A stretch of 43,248 nucleotides of DNA from Candidatus Dormiibacter inghamiae (GCA_016464825.1 JAEKNQ010000024.1:1-43248), one strand, 5' to 3'. Numbered from the stretch's first letter, positions 25,371 through 34,096 are shown. Notes: generated by a model from the sequence alone, not told the origin. Translations and numbers: made by a program.

Positions 25371-25928
25371 GCCATCACCCCCAACCTGAAACGAAAAGGA
25401 GCAGCCGCCAGAAGGCGGCGGATACCTCACCCTAACCTAGGGAGGCCCTGCTCCGCTGGCACGGTGAACAGGCCCGCCGGAAGTGGGCAGGTCAGAGTCC
25501 GCCACGCCGGGTGGGTCGAGCCACCAATTCCAGTCTTGCCTCCGATTTGGCGCTCCCCCATCTGGATTGTGCCGAGTCCGCCACAGGCTGAAACTCCGGG
25601 GCATGGTCGAGAAGCATCTCGCTCAACTCGAGCAGGTCGTCGAACCGAGCCCCCTCCCAGAGGAGGTCCTCGAGCCTGGGGACGCCGCCGCGCGAGCAGC
25701 TCCACGAAGGCGTCCCTCAGCCTCAGCTCACTGAGGCGACGCTCCAGGCTCGGCGCTGCTCGGCGGTGGTCTTCAGGCGGCAGACGTAGCGCCTGTCCTT
25801 CAGGCCTGAGACGATTGGCTGTTTGTTATGCTGCCACTCTCGATGGGTTGGGGCACGCGGCCATGGCCGGGATGTCTGCCGCTCGCCCACCCGGCCGGAC
25901 GCCCCGCCTCGTCCCGGCGGCCAGCCAG
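25371..25928. other. 558-base gap with a possible frameshifted minus-strand remnant
   Basis: No intact gene is evident. On the minus strand two neighbouring frames give a coherent run: LRLRDAFVELLARR, then with a frame change near 25684 VPRLEDLLWEGARFDDLLEL and SEMLLDHAPEFQPVADSA, stopping at 25492. Composition and the Glu/Leu pattern look protein-like, but no family was recognised. The promoter of the second Liv operon should lie in the last 150 bases; no clear box was found. Confidence 0.3.
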
Positions 25929-26819
25929 ATGAGCGAGCTGCCGCAGCTGGTTGTCGACGGGCTGGTCAGCGGTGCCGTCCTCGCCATCGCCGCCGTCGGG
26001 GTTTCGCTCGTCTACGGCATCTTGCACCTGGTCAACTTCGCTCACGGTGACTACCTAACTTTCGGCGCCTACGCCGGGCTCGGGGTCACCGCCTTGGGCC
26101 TCAGTTTGGTGGTTGCCACCGTCGTCGCCATCGTCGCCACCGCCATGCTGGCGGTCGGCCTGCAGCTGGTGCTCTGGGGACCCGTGCGGCGCCGTCGTGC
26201 CGGGCTGCTCAGCAGCTTCATCACCGCGATTGGGCTGGCACTGGTACTCCGTCACGCCATTTTCCTGGTCGTCGGCGCTGGCTCCCGAGCTTACCCGGTA
26301 GACCAGTTCAGCGTCGAACGGCTGGGGCCAGTGCGCGTTTCGATCAGCCAGCTCATCGCGATCAGCCTCTCAATCGTGGCGATCGCTGTAATCGGGCTCC
26401 TGCTGGCCCGCACGAGCATCGGCCGCAGTATGCGTGCCTTCGCTGACAACCCCGAACTCGCCGCCGTGGCAGGCGTCGACGTCGGCCGGATCGTGCTCGC
26501 GACATGGCTCATCGCCGGCGCTCTAGCGGGGCTGGCAGGAGAGCTCCAGGGTCTGATACAGGGGGCATTCGACCCCAATATGGGCTGGAACCTGCTCCTC
26601 CCGATCTTTGCCGCCGTGGTGCTGGGCACCATCGGCAACGCTTACGGGGCGTTGCTGGGCGGCTTCGCGCTTGGGCTGGTGATGGAGCTATCGACGTGGA
26701 GCGTGCTCGGTGGGGGCATCCCGGCCAGCTACAAGTACGTCGTCGCCTTCCTCGCCCTGATCGTGATGCTGCTGGTCCGGCCCCAGGGTCTGCTCGGCCG
26801 CCGGGCGCGGGCCTTGTAG
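25929..26819 (+). CDS. livH: LivH-type branched-chain ABC permease (cluster 2)
   Basis: 296 residues from ATG 25929; in-frame ATGs at 25863 and 25872 would add about 20 residues, and none has a strong ribosome site. Inner-membrane permease with SGAVLAIAAVGVSLVYGI, HLVNFAHGDYLTFGAYAG, ADNPELAAVAGVDVGRI (ATPase-contact loop) and the ending VMLLVRPQGLLGRR. It is clearly a paralogue of the gene at 21022, but diverged. It opens the second Liv operon, whose order is H-M-G-F-binding protein, unlike cluster 1. Confidence 0.9.
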   Translation: MSELPQLVVDGLVSGAVLAIAAVGVSLVYGILHLVNFAHGDYLTFGAYAGLGVTALGLSLVVATVVAIVATAMLAVGLQLVLWGPVRRRRAGLLSSFITAIGLALVLRHAIFLVVGAGSRAYPVDQFSVERLGPVRVSISQLIAISLSIVAIAVIGLLLARTSIGRSMRAFADNPELAAVAGVDVGRIVLATWLIAGALAGLAGELQGLIQGAFDPNMGWNLLLPIFAAVVLGTIGNAYGALLGGFALGLVMELSTWSVLGGGIPASYKYVVAFLALIVMLLVRPQGLLGRRARAL

Positions 26820-26821
26820 CT

Positions 26822-27793
26822 GTGCTCGATCCCGGTTTTTGGACCTTCGTCGGACTGACGGCCGGCATCTACGCCATCTTCGCGCTTGGCCTCCAGGTTC
26901 AGTACGGCCTCGCTGGCCTGCTCAACTTCGGCCACGTCGCATCGATGGCGATCGCCGCCTACACGATGGCTATCTTGGTGGTGCGTTTCGGCCTGTCCGA
27001 GTGGCTGGCGGCAGCCTTCGGCATCGGGGCCGCGGTTGCGGCCGGTCTGCTGGTGGGGCTGACGTCGCTCCGCCTGCGCGCCGACTACTTCGCGATCGTC
27101 ACCATTTGCTTCAGCGAGATCGTCCGCTACGTCCTCCTCAACCGGCAAGATCTGACCGGCGGCCCCGAGGGCACGATCGGTCTGCTCGGTCGCGGCCAAG
27201 CCGCGGCTTACAACACTGACTGGGAGGGCCTGGTAGGCAGAGTTCGGGAGATGGTCTCCTCCGGCACCGGGGTCGAGGTGAGTCGTGACGTCCTCATGCT
27301 TTTCCTGATCTGGCTCGTCGCGGCTGCGCTGTTGCTCGTGGTGCGCCGGGTGTCGGTCATGCCGTGGGGACGGGTCCTGCGCGCGATCCGCGAGGACGAG
27401 GAGGCCGCCAGCTCCGTGGGCAAGGACGTCTTCGCCCGCAAGCTTCAGGCACTCGCGCTGGGAGCCGCCATCGCGGGCGGGGCGGGCGTGCTCTACGCGC
27501 TACAGTTCTCCTTCTTTACGCCCGATGATTTCGAGCCGCTGGTCACGTTCTTTGCGTGGGTCGTGCTGATACTGGGCGGGGCTGCGCGGGTGTCCGGAGT
27601 CCCGCTGGGGGCGCTCATGTTCGGGCTGTTGTTTGCCGGCACCCGATTCTTCGACTTCTGGCCGCTCTCGTTGCTGGATTCGGCCGACCGCGCCTACCTG
27701 CGCCTCATCATCATCGGGCTCCTCCTAATCGGCCTGATGTACTACCGCCCCCAGGGGCTACTCGGCCGTCGCCAAGAGATGCTGCTCGAATGA
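26822..27793 (+). CDS. livM: LivM-type branched-chain ABC permease (cluster 2)
   Basis: 323 residues from a GTG start two bases after the LivH stop. Family marks: VQYGLAGLLNFGHVASMAIAAY, LRLRADYFAIVTICFSEI, and the cytoplasmic loop RAIREDEEAASSVGKDVFARK, plus a C-terminal YYRPQGLLGRRQ. Inner-membrane channel partner of LivH. A soluble loop between helices (about 125-160) is longer than in cluster 1. The stop overlaps the LivG start as ATGA. Confidence 0.9.
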   Translation: MLDPGFWTFVGLTAGIYAIFALGLQVQYGLAGLLNFGHVASMAIAAYTMAILVVRFGLSEWLAAAFGIGAAVAAGLLVGLTSLRLRADYFAIVTICFSEIVRYVLLNRQDLTGGPEGTIGLLGRGQAAAYNTDWEGLVGRVREMVSSGTGVEVSRDVLMLFLIWLVAAALLLVVRRVSVMPWGRVLRAIREDEEAASSVGKDVFARKLQALALGAAIAGGAGVLYALQFSFFTPDDFEPLVTFFAWVVLILGGAARVSGVPLGALMFGLLFAGTRFFDFWPLSLLDSADRAYLRLIIIGLLLIGLMYYRPQGLLGRRQEMLLE

Positions 27794-28620
27794 ACGCTTC
27801 GCTTCGCGGGGGAACCGCGGTCGAGGTCGACCGAACGCGGCTACTCGAGGTCCGAGACATAGTGAAGCGCTTTCAGGGCGTCGCCGCGGTGGACAGGGCC
27901 ACGCTCAATGTGGCCGACGGCTCGATCACCGCCCTTATCGGGCCCAACGGGGCCGGAAAGACGTCGCTCTTCAACATCGTCTCGGGTTTTGCTCGGGCGG
28001 ACTCGGGAAGCGTGCGGTACCGCGGCCGCAGCATCGCCCGTCTGCCCCCACATCGGGTCGCGCGCGCCGGGCTCGTAAGAACGTTCCAGCAGCCGCGCGT
28101 TCTCCGCCGCCTGACAGTGCTGGACAACCTCCTTCTGGCCGGTCGCCGCCAGCCCGGCGAATCGTTCTGGCGAGCGCTTGCTCCTGGGGCGGGGCGGCGT
28201 GATCGGGAGCTGCGCCGCCGAGCTCTGGAGCTGCTCGCGCTGGTTCGGCTAGAGGACCGGGCCGACGCGTACGCGGGTGTACTCTCGGGCGGTCAGCGCA
28301 AGTTGCTGGAGTTCGTCAAGGCGCTGATGGCTGAGCCACTGCTCGTACTGCTCGACGAGCCCCTGGCGGGCGTCAACCCCACGCTCCGCGAGTTGCTGCT
28401 GCAGCGGCTGCGCGAGGTCCGGGCCGGCGGCGGGATCACCTTCCTTGTGATCGAGCACGACCTTGGCTCCGTGATGCGAGTTAGCGACGAGGTGGCCGTG
28501 ATGAGCCAGGGGCGAGTCATCTTCCAAGGGCCGCCAGACGCGACGCGTCGCGACCCCGCCGTGATCGACGCCTACCTCGGCTCTGCCGACGCGATTGTCG
28601 GTTCTGGGACGCCGGGATGA
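27790..28620 (+). CDS. livG: LivG-type ABC ATPase (cluster 2)
   Basis: 276 residues from ATG 27790 (ATGA overlap). Walker A GPNGAGKTS, Q-loop RTFQQPRVLRRLTVLDNL, canonical signature LSGGQRKLLEFVKALM, Walker B LVLLDEPLAGVNP, switch His in LVIEHDLGSV and a C-terminal AYLGSADA. An insert between Q-loop and signature, rich in Arg (ALAPGAGRRDRELRRRAL), is usual for LivG. It keeps the normal signature, unlike the cluster 1 copy. It powers the second transporter with LivF. Confidence 0.9.
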   Translation: MNASLRGGTAVEVDRTRLLEVRDIVKRFQGVAAVDRATLNVADGSITALIGPNGAGKTSLFNIVSGFARADSGSVRYRGRSIARLPPHRVARAGLVRTFQQPRVLRRLTVLDNLLLAGRRQPGESFWRALAPGAGRRDRELRRRALELLALVRLEDRADAYAGVLSGGQRKLLEFVKALMAEPLLVLLDEPLAGVNPTLRELLLQRLREVRAGGGITFLVIEHDLGSVMRVSDEVAVMSQGRVIFQGPPDATRRDPAVIDAYLGSADAIVGSGTPG

Positions 28621-29384
28621 TACTGCCGATGCTCGAAGTCACCGGCCTCAACGCCGGCTACGAGGACGTGCTGGTCCTCGATGGAGTCTCGATGGGGGCC
28701 ACGCCTGGCTCGACGGTGGCCATCGTTGGCCCCAACGGCGCCGGTAAATCGACGCTGCTGAAGGCCGTTTACGGGCTGGCAAGGGTGCGGTCGGGCCGAG
28801 TCGTGTTTCGGCGCGACGGCGCCGAGCACGAGATCACGGGCTGGCCGCCGCACCGCCTGACCACGCTAGGCCTGAACTATGTGCCTCAGACCGACAATGT
28901 ATTCGCCGCGCTGTCGGTGCGCGAGAACCTGCTCCTCGGGGCGACGGCACGACCGCGGCAGGCGCAGGCCCGGATGGAGCGGCTGCTGATCGAGTTTGGG
29001 CCGCTCCGGGCGGTGCTTGACAGGCTGGCAGGTGCGCTCTCCGGTGGTCAACGGCAGAGCCTGGCAGTGGCCCGGGCGCTGATGTCGGAGCCGGCGCTGC
29101 TGCTCCTTGACGAGCCCTCTGCGGGACTGGCGCCGGAAGCGGTTCGCACCGTCTTCGGCCATCTCGGCCGGCTGCGCAAAGAAGGCCTAACCATAGTGAT
29201 CGTGGAGCAGAACGCGCGCCTGGCCCTGGCCAGCGCCGATAATGCCTACGTGCTCGAGGGGGGCCGCAACCGCTACGAGGGCCCGGGCCAGAAGCTGCTG
29301 GAAGACGCTCGGGTTGTCGAGCTATACCTGGGCGGCAGCGGGGCAGGGGAGACGAAGCACGCCCGCGCGGCCGCAGACCAGTAA
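28617..29384 (+). CDS. livF: LivF-type ABC ATPase (cluster 2)
   Basis: 255 residues, ATGA overlap with LivG. Walker A GPNGAGKST, NYVPQTDNVFAALSVREN (Q-loop), signature LSGGQRQSLAVARALM, Walker B LLLLDEPSAGLAP and the LivF-type Gln in VIVEQNARLAL. The C-terminal extension after YLGGSGAG is charged. Stop is 25 bases before the next gene, which has a strong ribosome site, so the whole cluster is one operon. Confidence 0.9.
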   Translation: MILPMLEVTGLNAGYEDVLVLDGVSMGATPGSTVAIVGPNGAGKSTLLKAVYGLARVRSGRVVFRRDGAEHEITGWPPHRLTTLGLNYVPQTDNVFAALSVRENLLLGATARPRQAQARMERLLIEFGPLRAVLDRLAGALSGGQRQSLAVARALMSEPALLLLDEPSAGLAPEAVRTVFGHLGRLRKEGLTIVIVEQNARLALASADNAYVLEGGRNRYEGPGQKLLEDARVVELYLGGSGAGETKHARAAADQ

Positions 29385-29409
29385 GGACTATTCAGGCCCG
29401 GGAGGAGAC

Positions 29410-30681
29410 ATGGCAAGAGGCAATCGGCTGGTCAGGGTCCTGGCGGTGGTCTCCGCTTTGGCGGTGGCTGCGTGCGGCGGTGCGAGCAGCTCGCCCGGGA
29501 CTGCCAAGTTCACGCTCAAGGTAGGCATGGTGCTGCCCTTCACTGGCGACCTGGCAACGTACGGCCCGTCGCTCGACAAGTCGGCCCGAATGGCCGTCAC
29601 GATGGTCAACGATGCCCTGAAAAAGGACGGTATTGATGTGACGGCGCAGGTGGTCGGTTCGGAAGATGACCAGACCACGCCGGCGGCCGGCGTCGAGGCG
29701 GCGACCAAGGTGGTCAAGACGGAGGGCGCACAGGTTGTTGTCGGATCCATGTCCAGCGGCGTCACGCTGGCCATCGCGCAGTCCGTCGCGATTCCCAACA
29801 ACGTGCTCCTTGTCACCCCGACGTCATCCGACCCGGCCCTGACGACCCTGAAGGGGAAGAATCAGTTGGTCTGGCGGATCTATCCCTCCGACCTTCTGCA
29901 GGGCGCGGCGCTGGCGCAGGCAATGGGCGACACCTTTGGCAAGAACGCAACCATCAACGTCGGCGCGCGCAACGATGCATTCGGAACCGCCCTCGCTCAA
30001 GAGTTCGAGAGGGCCTGGCGGGCGGGCGGCGGCAAGATCGGACAGGAGGTGATCTACAACACCAACCAGGCCAGCTTTGACGCCGACGCCCTGAAGCTTG
30101 CCTCCGGCAATCCCACCGCGTGGGTGATCGCCGACTTTCCGCCCACGTTCGCCAAGATGGGTCCGGCACTGGTCCGTACTGGCCAGTGGGCGCCGGCGAA
30201 GACCCTCATGACCGAGGCGATGGACAACAACGACGCTCTCAACCAGATCGGCGCGCCCGCCACAGACGGCCTGCGGGGTACCGCCGGGAGCGCCCCTGCG
30301 GGAGCGAGCGCGGATGCCTTCGAGGCGGCATTCAAGGCGGCCAATCCGGGAGCCAAGTTCACGAGCTTCGAGGGCACGTCATTCGACGCGGTGGTGCTCG
30401 CCAGTCTGGCCGCCGTCAAGGCCGGCTCCGCCGACCCCTCGAAGATCAAGCTGCAGATGCGCGCGGTTTCCGGCCCCTCCGGTGATAAATTCGGCTGGCA
30501 GCAGCTGCCCGATGCCTTCAAAGCCGCCCAGCAGGGCAAGTCGATCAACTACCAGGGGGCCTGGGGGCAGATGGCGTTCGATAAGAACGGCGACCCCACG
30601 GCGGCGACCTACGTGCTCTGGCAGCACCAGGCCGGCCAGACAACCAACCTCAAGACATTCCCCTTTGGCCGGCCGCGATAG
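29410..30681 (+). CDS. Branched-chain-type ABC transporter substrate-binding lipoprotein (cluster 2)
   Basis: 423 residues from ATG with GGAGGAG three bases upstream. Lipobox LAVAAC after a short basic/hydrophobic leader. Type I periplasmic binding protein: VGMVLPFTGDLATYGPSL, VVVGSMSSGVTLAIAQS, LVTPTSSDPALTT, the lobe-2 part NVGARNDAFGTALAQEF and the C-terminal AFDKNGDPTAATYVLWQ. It is distinct from the cluster 1 binding protein, so the ligands probably differ. It is last in the operon and ends 19 bases before the convergent RidA-like gene. Confidence 0.9.
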   Translation: MARGNRLVRVLAVVSALAVAACGGASSSPGTAKFTLKVGMVLPFTGDLATYGPSLDKSARMAVTMVNDALKKDGIDVTAQVVGSEDDQTTPAAGVEAATKVVKTEGAQVVVGSMSSGVTLAIAQSVAIPNNVLLVTPTSSDPALTTLKGKNQLVWRIYPSDLLQGAALAQAMGDTFGKNATINVGARNDAFGTALAQEFERAWRAGGGKIGQEVIYNTNQASFDADALKLASGNPTAWVIADFPPTFAKMGPALVRTGQWAPAKTLMTEAMDNNDALNQIGAPATDGLRGTAGSAPAGASADAFEAAFKAANPGAKFTSFEGTSFDAVVLASLAAVKAGSADPSKIKLQMRAVSGPSGDKFGWQQLPDAFKAAQQGKSINYQGAWGQMAFDKNGDPTAATYVLWQHQAGQTTNLKTFPFGRPR

Positions 30682-30700
30682 CAGAACTATGGGGCGGGTT

Positions 30701-31090
30701 TCAGTCGGGGCTGAGCTCGGCTTCCAACTCGACCTCGACCAGGTAGCCCTCACCGATGAGCCCGGCCACATGGAGGGTTGTGTTGGCGGGCGCGACCTCT
30801 CCCAGCATGTCCGCGTGGGCTCGGCTGGCTGCCTCCCAATCGGCGCCGGGAGCGAGGTAAAGGCGCGTCCGGAGAACGTCCTCGGGCGCGCCGCCCAGCG
30901 CATCGAGCGCCGCAAGAGACCGCTCCAACGCGGCCCGTGCCTGGCCGTAAACGTCGCCCGGATGGAGGGCCTGGCCGTCTGGGCCAGAAGCAGTAGTGCC
31001 GCTCACCGCTATGCGGTGCCCCCTTCGAGCCGCGCGCGAGTAGCCGGCCTGCTCCTCCCAGCCGCTGCCGTCTCGGTATCGAGTGGACAT
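30701..31090 (-). CDS. RidA family protein lacking the canonical Arg
   Basis: 129 residues from ATG 31090; an upstream start at 31117 is possible. Small trimeric chorismate-mutase-like fold: YSRAARRGHRIAVSGTTAS, QARAALERSLAALDALGG and VEVELEAELS. Family members deaminate reactive enamines/imines or act on other small nitrogen compounds. The Arg of the PARSTV motif needed by classic RidA is Asn here (APANTTLHVAGL), placing it in a Rid subgroup without that deaminase chemistry. It diverges from the LLM gene with only 32 bases between starts, so one of the transcripts may be leaderless or start inside the neighbour. Confidence 0.85.
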   Translation of the reverse strand: MSTRYRDGSGWEEQAGYSRAARRGHRIAVSGTTASGPDGQALHPGDVYGQARAALERSLAALDALGGAPEDVLRTRLYLAPGADWEAASRAHADMLGEVAPANTTLHVAGLIGEGYLVEVELEAELSPD

Positions 31091-31122
31091 GGCGGCGACG
31101 TTAGCACCAACAGCCACGGCCG

Positions 31123-32103
31123 ATGGTGAGGGCCAGCATCCGCGTCAACAACGACCTCGGGGTGGCGCGCTTCGTGCGTCTGGCCGCCCTTTGCGAAGAG
31201 CTCGGATTCCAGCAGCTCTGGGTATCGCACGACCTGTTCTGGCGCTCGGCGCCAGTGCTGCTGACCGCCGCTTTCGGGGCCACCTCGCGTATCCATCTCG
31301 GCGTCGGCGTATTCAACCCGGTTTCCCAACATCCCAGCGAGATCGCGATGACCGCCGCCACCTTGCAGGAGCTCTCCGGCGGCCGCTTCCTGCTTGGCCT
31401 CGGCGCGGGCGCGGATCAGTTTCTGGTCTGGGCCGGTTTGACGTTCGACACTCCCGTGGCCCGCACCCGCCGCGCATTGCAGGCGCTGCGGTCGCTGCTG
31501 GCGGGAGCGGCCCCCAACGCCTGGACCCCCGACGGCCGGCTGCGCACCGGGCCGTCACCGACCCCCATCTACATCGGCGCCATGGGCCCACGGATGCTGG
31601 CCCTCGCCGGGGAGATGGCCGACGGGGCGCTACCACTGCTGTTTCCGCCGGAGCATTTCGCTACCGCTGCGGAGCAGATCGCCGGAGGCGCCCGCGCCGC
31701 CGGCCGCGATCCCTGTGTGCTCGACGTCGCCGCTTGCCTCTGGTGCTCGATCGACACTGATGCCGGCCGGGCGCGGCGTGCCCTGGCGGAGAAGATCGCC
31801 TACTATGGCGCCTCTTTCTCGCCCCAGCTGCTGGCCCGCGCCGACCTCAGAGTGGCGGACTTCGAGCCGATCCGGACGGCCATGGCGGCTACTGACCTCG
31901 ACGGTGCCAGTTCACTGGTCACTGAACGGATGCTCTCTCTGGGGGTCGTCGGGAGCCCTGACGACGTGGCTAACCGCTGTGCTGGTCTCGTCCGAGCAGG
32001 CGCCCGCCACCTCTCGTTCGGACCCCCTCTCGGGCCCGACCCCGAGCTCGCGGTCCGAGCGCTCGGACTCGAAGTACTGCCCGCGCTCCGGAAGCTCGGA
32101 TGA
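31123..32103 (+). CDS. LLM class flavin/F420-dependent oxidoreductase (1)
   Basis: 326 residues, TIM-barrel luciferase-like monooxygenase/F420 reductase. Marks: RFVRLAALCEELGFQQLWVSHD near the start, IHLGVGVFNPVSQHPSEIAM, LSGGRFLLGLGAG (cofactor-phosphate loop) and PIYIGAMGPRMLALAGEMADG. The Mer/F420 subgroup is favoured by the NPVSQHP strand. It oxidises or reduces a small substrate, using F420 or FMN. Start ATG 31123 has no ribosome site, in line with a leaderless transcript. It overlaps the TIGR04076 gene by ATGA, and the second LLM gene follows. Confidence 0.88.
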   Translation: MVRASIRVNNDLGVARFVRLAALCEELGFQQLWVSHDLFWRSAPVLLTAAFGATSRIHLGVGVFNPVSQHPSEIAMTAATLQELSGGRFLLGLGAGADQFLVWAGLTFDTPVARTRRALQALRSLLAGAAPNAWTPDGRLRTGPSPTPIYIGAMGPRMLALAGEMADGALPLLFPPEHFATAAEQIAGGARAAGRDPCVLDVAACLWCSIDTDAGRARRALAEKIAYYGASFSPQLLARADLRVADFEPIRTAMAATDLDGASSLVTERMLSLGVVGSPDDVANRCAGLVRAGARHLSFGPPLGPDPELAVRALGLEVLPALRKLG

Positions 32104-32423
32104 CTGCGCGCCGGGCCGCTTATCTCTACGACCTGCGGGTAACCGTCGAGCGGATCGAAGGCCGGTCGGTCTGCGGCCTTCAGGTCGGCGACTGGTTCGA
32201 GCTGGTCGACTCCAGCCGGCTCGTGATCCCGCCAGGCCGTCATTTCTGTATCTACGCGCTGCAGGCGGTGCTGCCGCTGCTGCCCGCCAAGCAGCGCCGC
32301 CTCGCCCCCGGTGACTGGCTGGACCGGGACTCCCTGGTCTGCTGCCCGGACCCTGAGGAGCGCTTGGTAATGCGCATCGAGCGCACCCGGCGGCGGCGGA
32401 TCGACCTCGACCGGGCGACGTGA
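32100..32423 (+). CDS. TIGR04076 family small protein
   Basis: 107 residues overlapping both LLM genes (ATGA and GTGA). YDLRVTVERIEGRSVCGLQ, VGDWFELVDSSRLVIPPG, the CIYALQAVLPLLPAKQRRL helix and CCPDPEERLVMRIERT match the family pattern (VGDxFEL, CxYAL, CPDP). Cys residues at about 25, 43, 81 and 82 could bind metal or carry redox chemistry. The family has no firm function and is often placed beside oxidoreductase or methyltransferase genes. The sandwiched, overlapping position suggests a subunit, chaperone or cofactor factor for the two LLM proteins. Confidence 0.8.
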   Translation: MTARRAAYLYDLRVTVERIEGRSVCGLQVGDWFELVDSSRLVIPPGRHFCIYALQAVLPLLPAKQRRLAPGDWLDRDSLVCCPDPEERLVMRIERTRRRRIDLDRAT

Positions 32424-33403
32424 CCGAGATCGGCCTGGGCCTGCGCGGCGACCTCCCTCCGGGCGCCTACCGAGAACTGGGCGCAGCCGCCGAGGCTGGC
32501 GGCTTCGACGTGCTCAGCGTGTTCGGCGATCTCGGCTTCGGACTGCCGCTGCCGGCGTTGCTGCTGGCTGCCATGGAGACCACCCGCATCCGCCTCGGGC
32601 CGGCCTGTCTCAACCCGTACACCACCCACCCGGTCGAGATCGCCGGCCAGGTGGCCGCGCTGGACCACCTCTCCGGCGGCCGCGCTTATCTGGGGCTGGC
32701 CCGCGGCGCCTGGCTGGAGCAAGCCGGGCTGGAGACGCCGCGGCCAGTGCTCACGATCCGCGAGGCGCACGAGGTCGTCAGCCGGCTACTGGCGGGCGAT
32801 GACCGCGGCTTCGAGGGCCTCGTCTACCGCCTCGAGCCTGGCCTCCGGCTGCACCAGCCGGTGCTGAGGCCGGCGGTGCCGCTGATGATCGGGACCTGGG
32901 GCGAGAAGCTGACCAAGCTGGCCGCCGTCATCGCGGACGAGCTCAAGGTCGGCGGCAGCGCCAGCCCGGCTATGGCGGCACTGGCCCGGGCGCGCCTAGG
33001 CAATGCCCGCACAGCAGTGGTGATGGGCGCTGTGACGGTTGTCGACGACGACGGTTCGCGTGCCCGCCGGGCGGGCAAGGCCGAGCTCGCAATGTATCTG
33101 GACGTGGTTGGCGGCCTCGACCCCTCGGGCGCCGTGGAGCCGGACCTGCGGTCCCGACTCCGCAAGCTGATGAAGGCTGGCAACCGGGCGGCGGCGGCGG
33201 CCCTGATCCCGGACGACGTGCTCCGACGCTATGCCTTCGCGGGCACCGCGGAGGAGGTTGCAGGGAAGGCTGAAGAGCTTTTCGCAGCTGGCGTGCTTCG
33301 GGTCGAATTCGGCCCTCCACTGGGGGTCGATGGCGTGGCCAAGGGCCTGCAGCTGCTCAGCCGAGAGGTGCTGCCCCGCCTGCCGCGACATCCGAGGCAC
33401 TGA
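32420..33403 (+). CDS. LLM class flavin/F420-dependent oxidoreductase (2)
   Basis: 327 residues, GTGA overlap with the TIGR04076 gene. Same TIM-barrel class as its neighbour but well diverged: AAEAGGFDVLSVFGDLGF, IRLGPACLNPYTTHPVEIAG, LSGGRAYLGLARGAWLEQAG and PLMIGTWGEKLTKLAAVIAD. The cofactor is probably F420 or FMN. Two different LLM proteins in one transcription unit may form a heteromer or catalyse consecutive steps. The start and lack of a gap show translational coupling to the genes before it. Confidence 0.88.
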   Translation: MTEIGLGLRGDLPPGAYRELGAAAEAGGFDVLSVFGDLGFGLPLPALLLAAMETTRIRLGPACLNPYTTHPVEIAGQVAALDHLSGGRAYLGLARGAWLEQAGLETPRPVLTIREAHEVVSRLLAGDDRGFEGLVYRLEPGLRLHQPVLRPAVPLMIGTWGEKLTKLAAVIADELKVGGSASPAMAALARARLGNARTAVVMGAVTVVDDDGSRARRAGKAELAMYLDVVGGLDPSGAVEPDLRSRLRKLMKAGNRAAAAALIPDDVLRRYAFAGTAEEVAGKAEELFAAGVLRVEFGPPLGVDGVAKGLQLLSREVLPRLPRHPRH

Positions 33404-33469
33404 GCCGAAGGGGGGAAGTGCGAGCTCGACCAAGTCGCCACAGTCACACCTCCTCGCGAGCCAGAGCTC

Positions 33470-33687
33470 CCATGGCTGAACTGGTCCTTGTTGTGCCTGT
33501 CGGCCTTCGCGTTCGACTGATGAGTCGCGCCCCCATCCGCTCCCCAAAAGTCTTGCCAAGACCTCGTCGGTGTTCGCCCGCCGCCCACCCACCGTGTCGG
33601 AACCCGCCGCGGAGTTCCTCATAGCTTGGCCCTGGGCCTGATCACGCCGTCGAGCGTGACGTGGTTCATTACAACGATTCGGCTCAC
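33470..33687 (-). pseudogene. Dihydrofolate reductase-like (RibD C-domain) remnant
   Basis: From GTG at 33687 with GGGAGG upstream, the minus strand reads SRIVVMNHVTLDGVI, the opening of actinobacterial dihydrofolate-reductase-family proteins. After a frame change it continues SYEELRGGFRHGGWAANTDE and VLARLLG, again in the expected order. Stops and a further frame change follow, and the C-terminal two thirds is not found. The fragment is a decayed copy of a common stand-alone reductase. Confidence 0.6.
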
Positions 33688-34096
33688 CTGATCCTCCCTA
33701 CAACCATCGCAGGACCTGCCTATCCCCATCCCAGGTACCGTCTGAATAGCGGGATCGATCCCGGTCCAGAGTGGGCCTATCAGCCGACCGTAATCCGACG
33801 TGGCGATCAGGGTGCCGCCGGTGTCGAGCAGCGTGCGTAGCAGGCGGCCTCGTCCTTGGACGACTCGCCTTGGCTCCGGAGCGCCGGCCAGACCGGGCAG
33901 GTGCCCGCACGTCAGCGCCGGCCCCGGTTTGGGAGGCGGCTACTTGGGCTCACGAGCCAACGAAGTCACCCGGGCCCCGGCTCTTGTGGAGTCCGCTAGC
34001 AACGGCGTACCCTCGGAGCATGCGCCGGTCCAAGCGCTATCCATGCGCCGCAGACCCTTCATTCCGGCGCGAAGCAGTACATGGAAGGAGAAATCG
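33688..34096. other. 409-base gap upstream of the Cys-rich peptide gene
   Basis: No intact gene is recognised. The minus strand holds a protein-like run (LLRTLLDTGGTLIATSDYGR, then LIGPLWTGIDPAIQTV) ahead of the reductase remnant, without start or known family. A possible promoter for the small gene is listed separately. Confidence 0.35.
33984..34013 (+). promoter_or_regulatory. Possible promoter of the Cys-rich peptide gene
   Basis: TTGTGG and TACCCT are separated by 18 bases and fit the loose actinobacterial TTGnnn/TAnnnT pattern. A start near 34020 would leave a leader of about 77 bases. Weak evidence. Confidence 0.3.
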
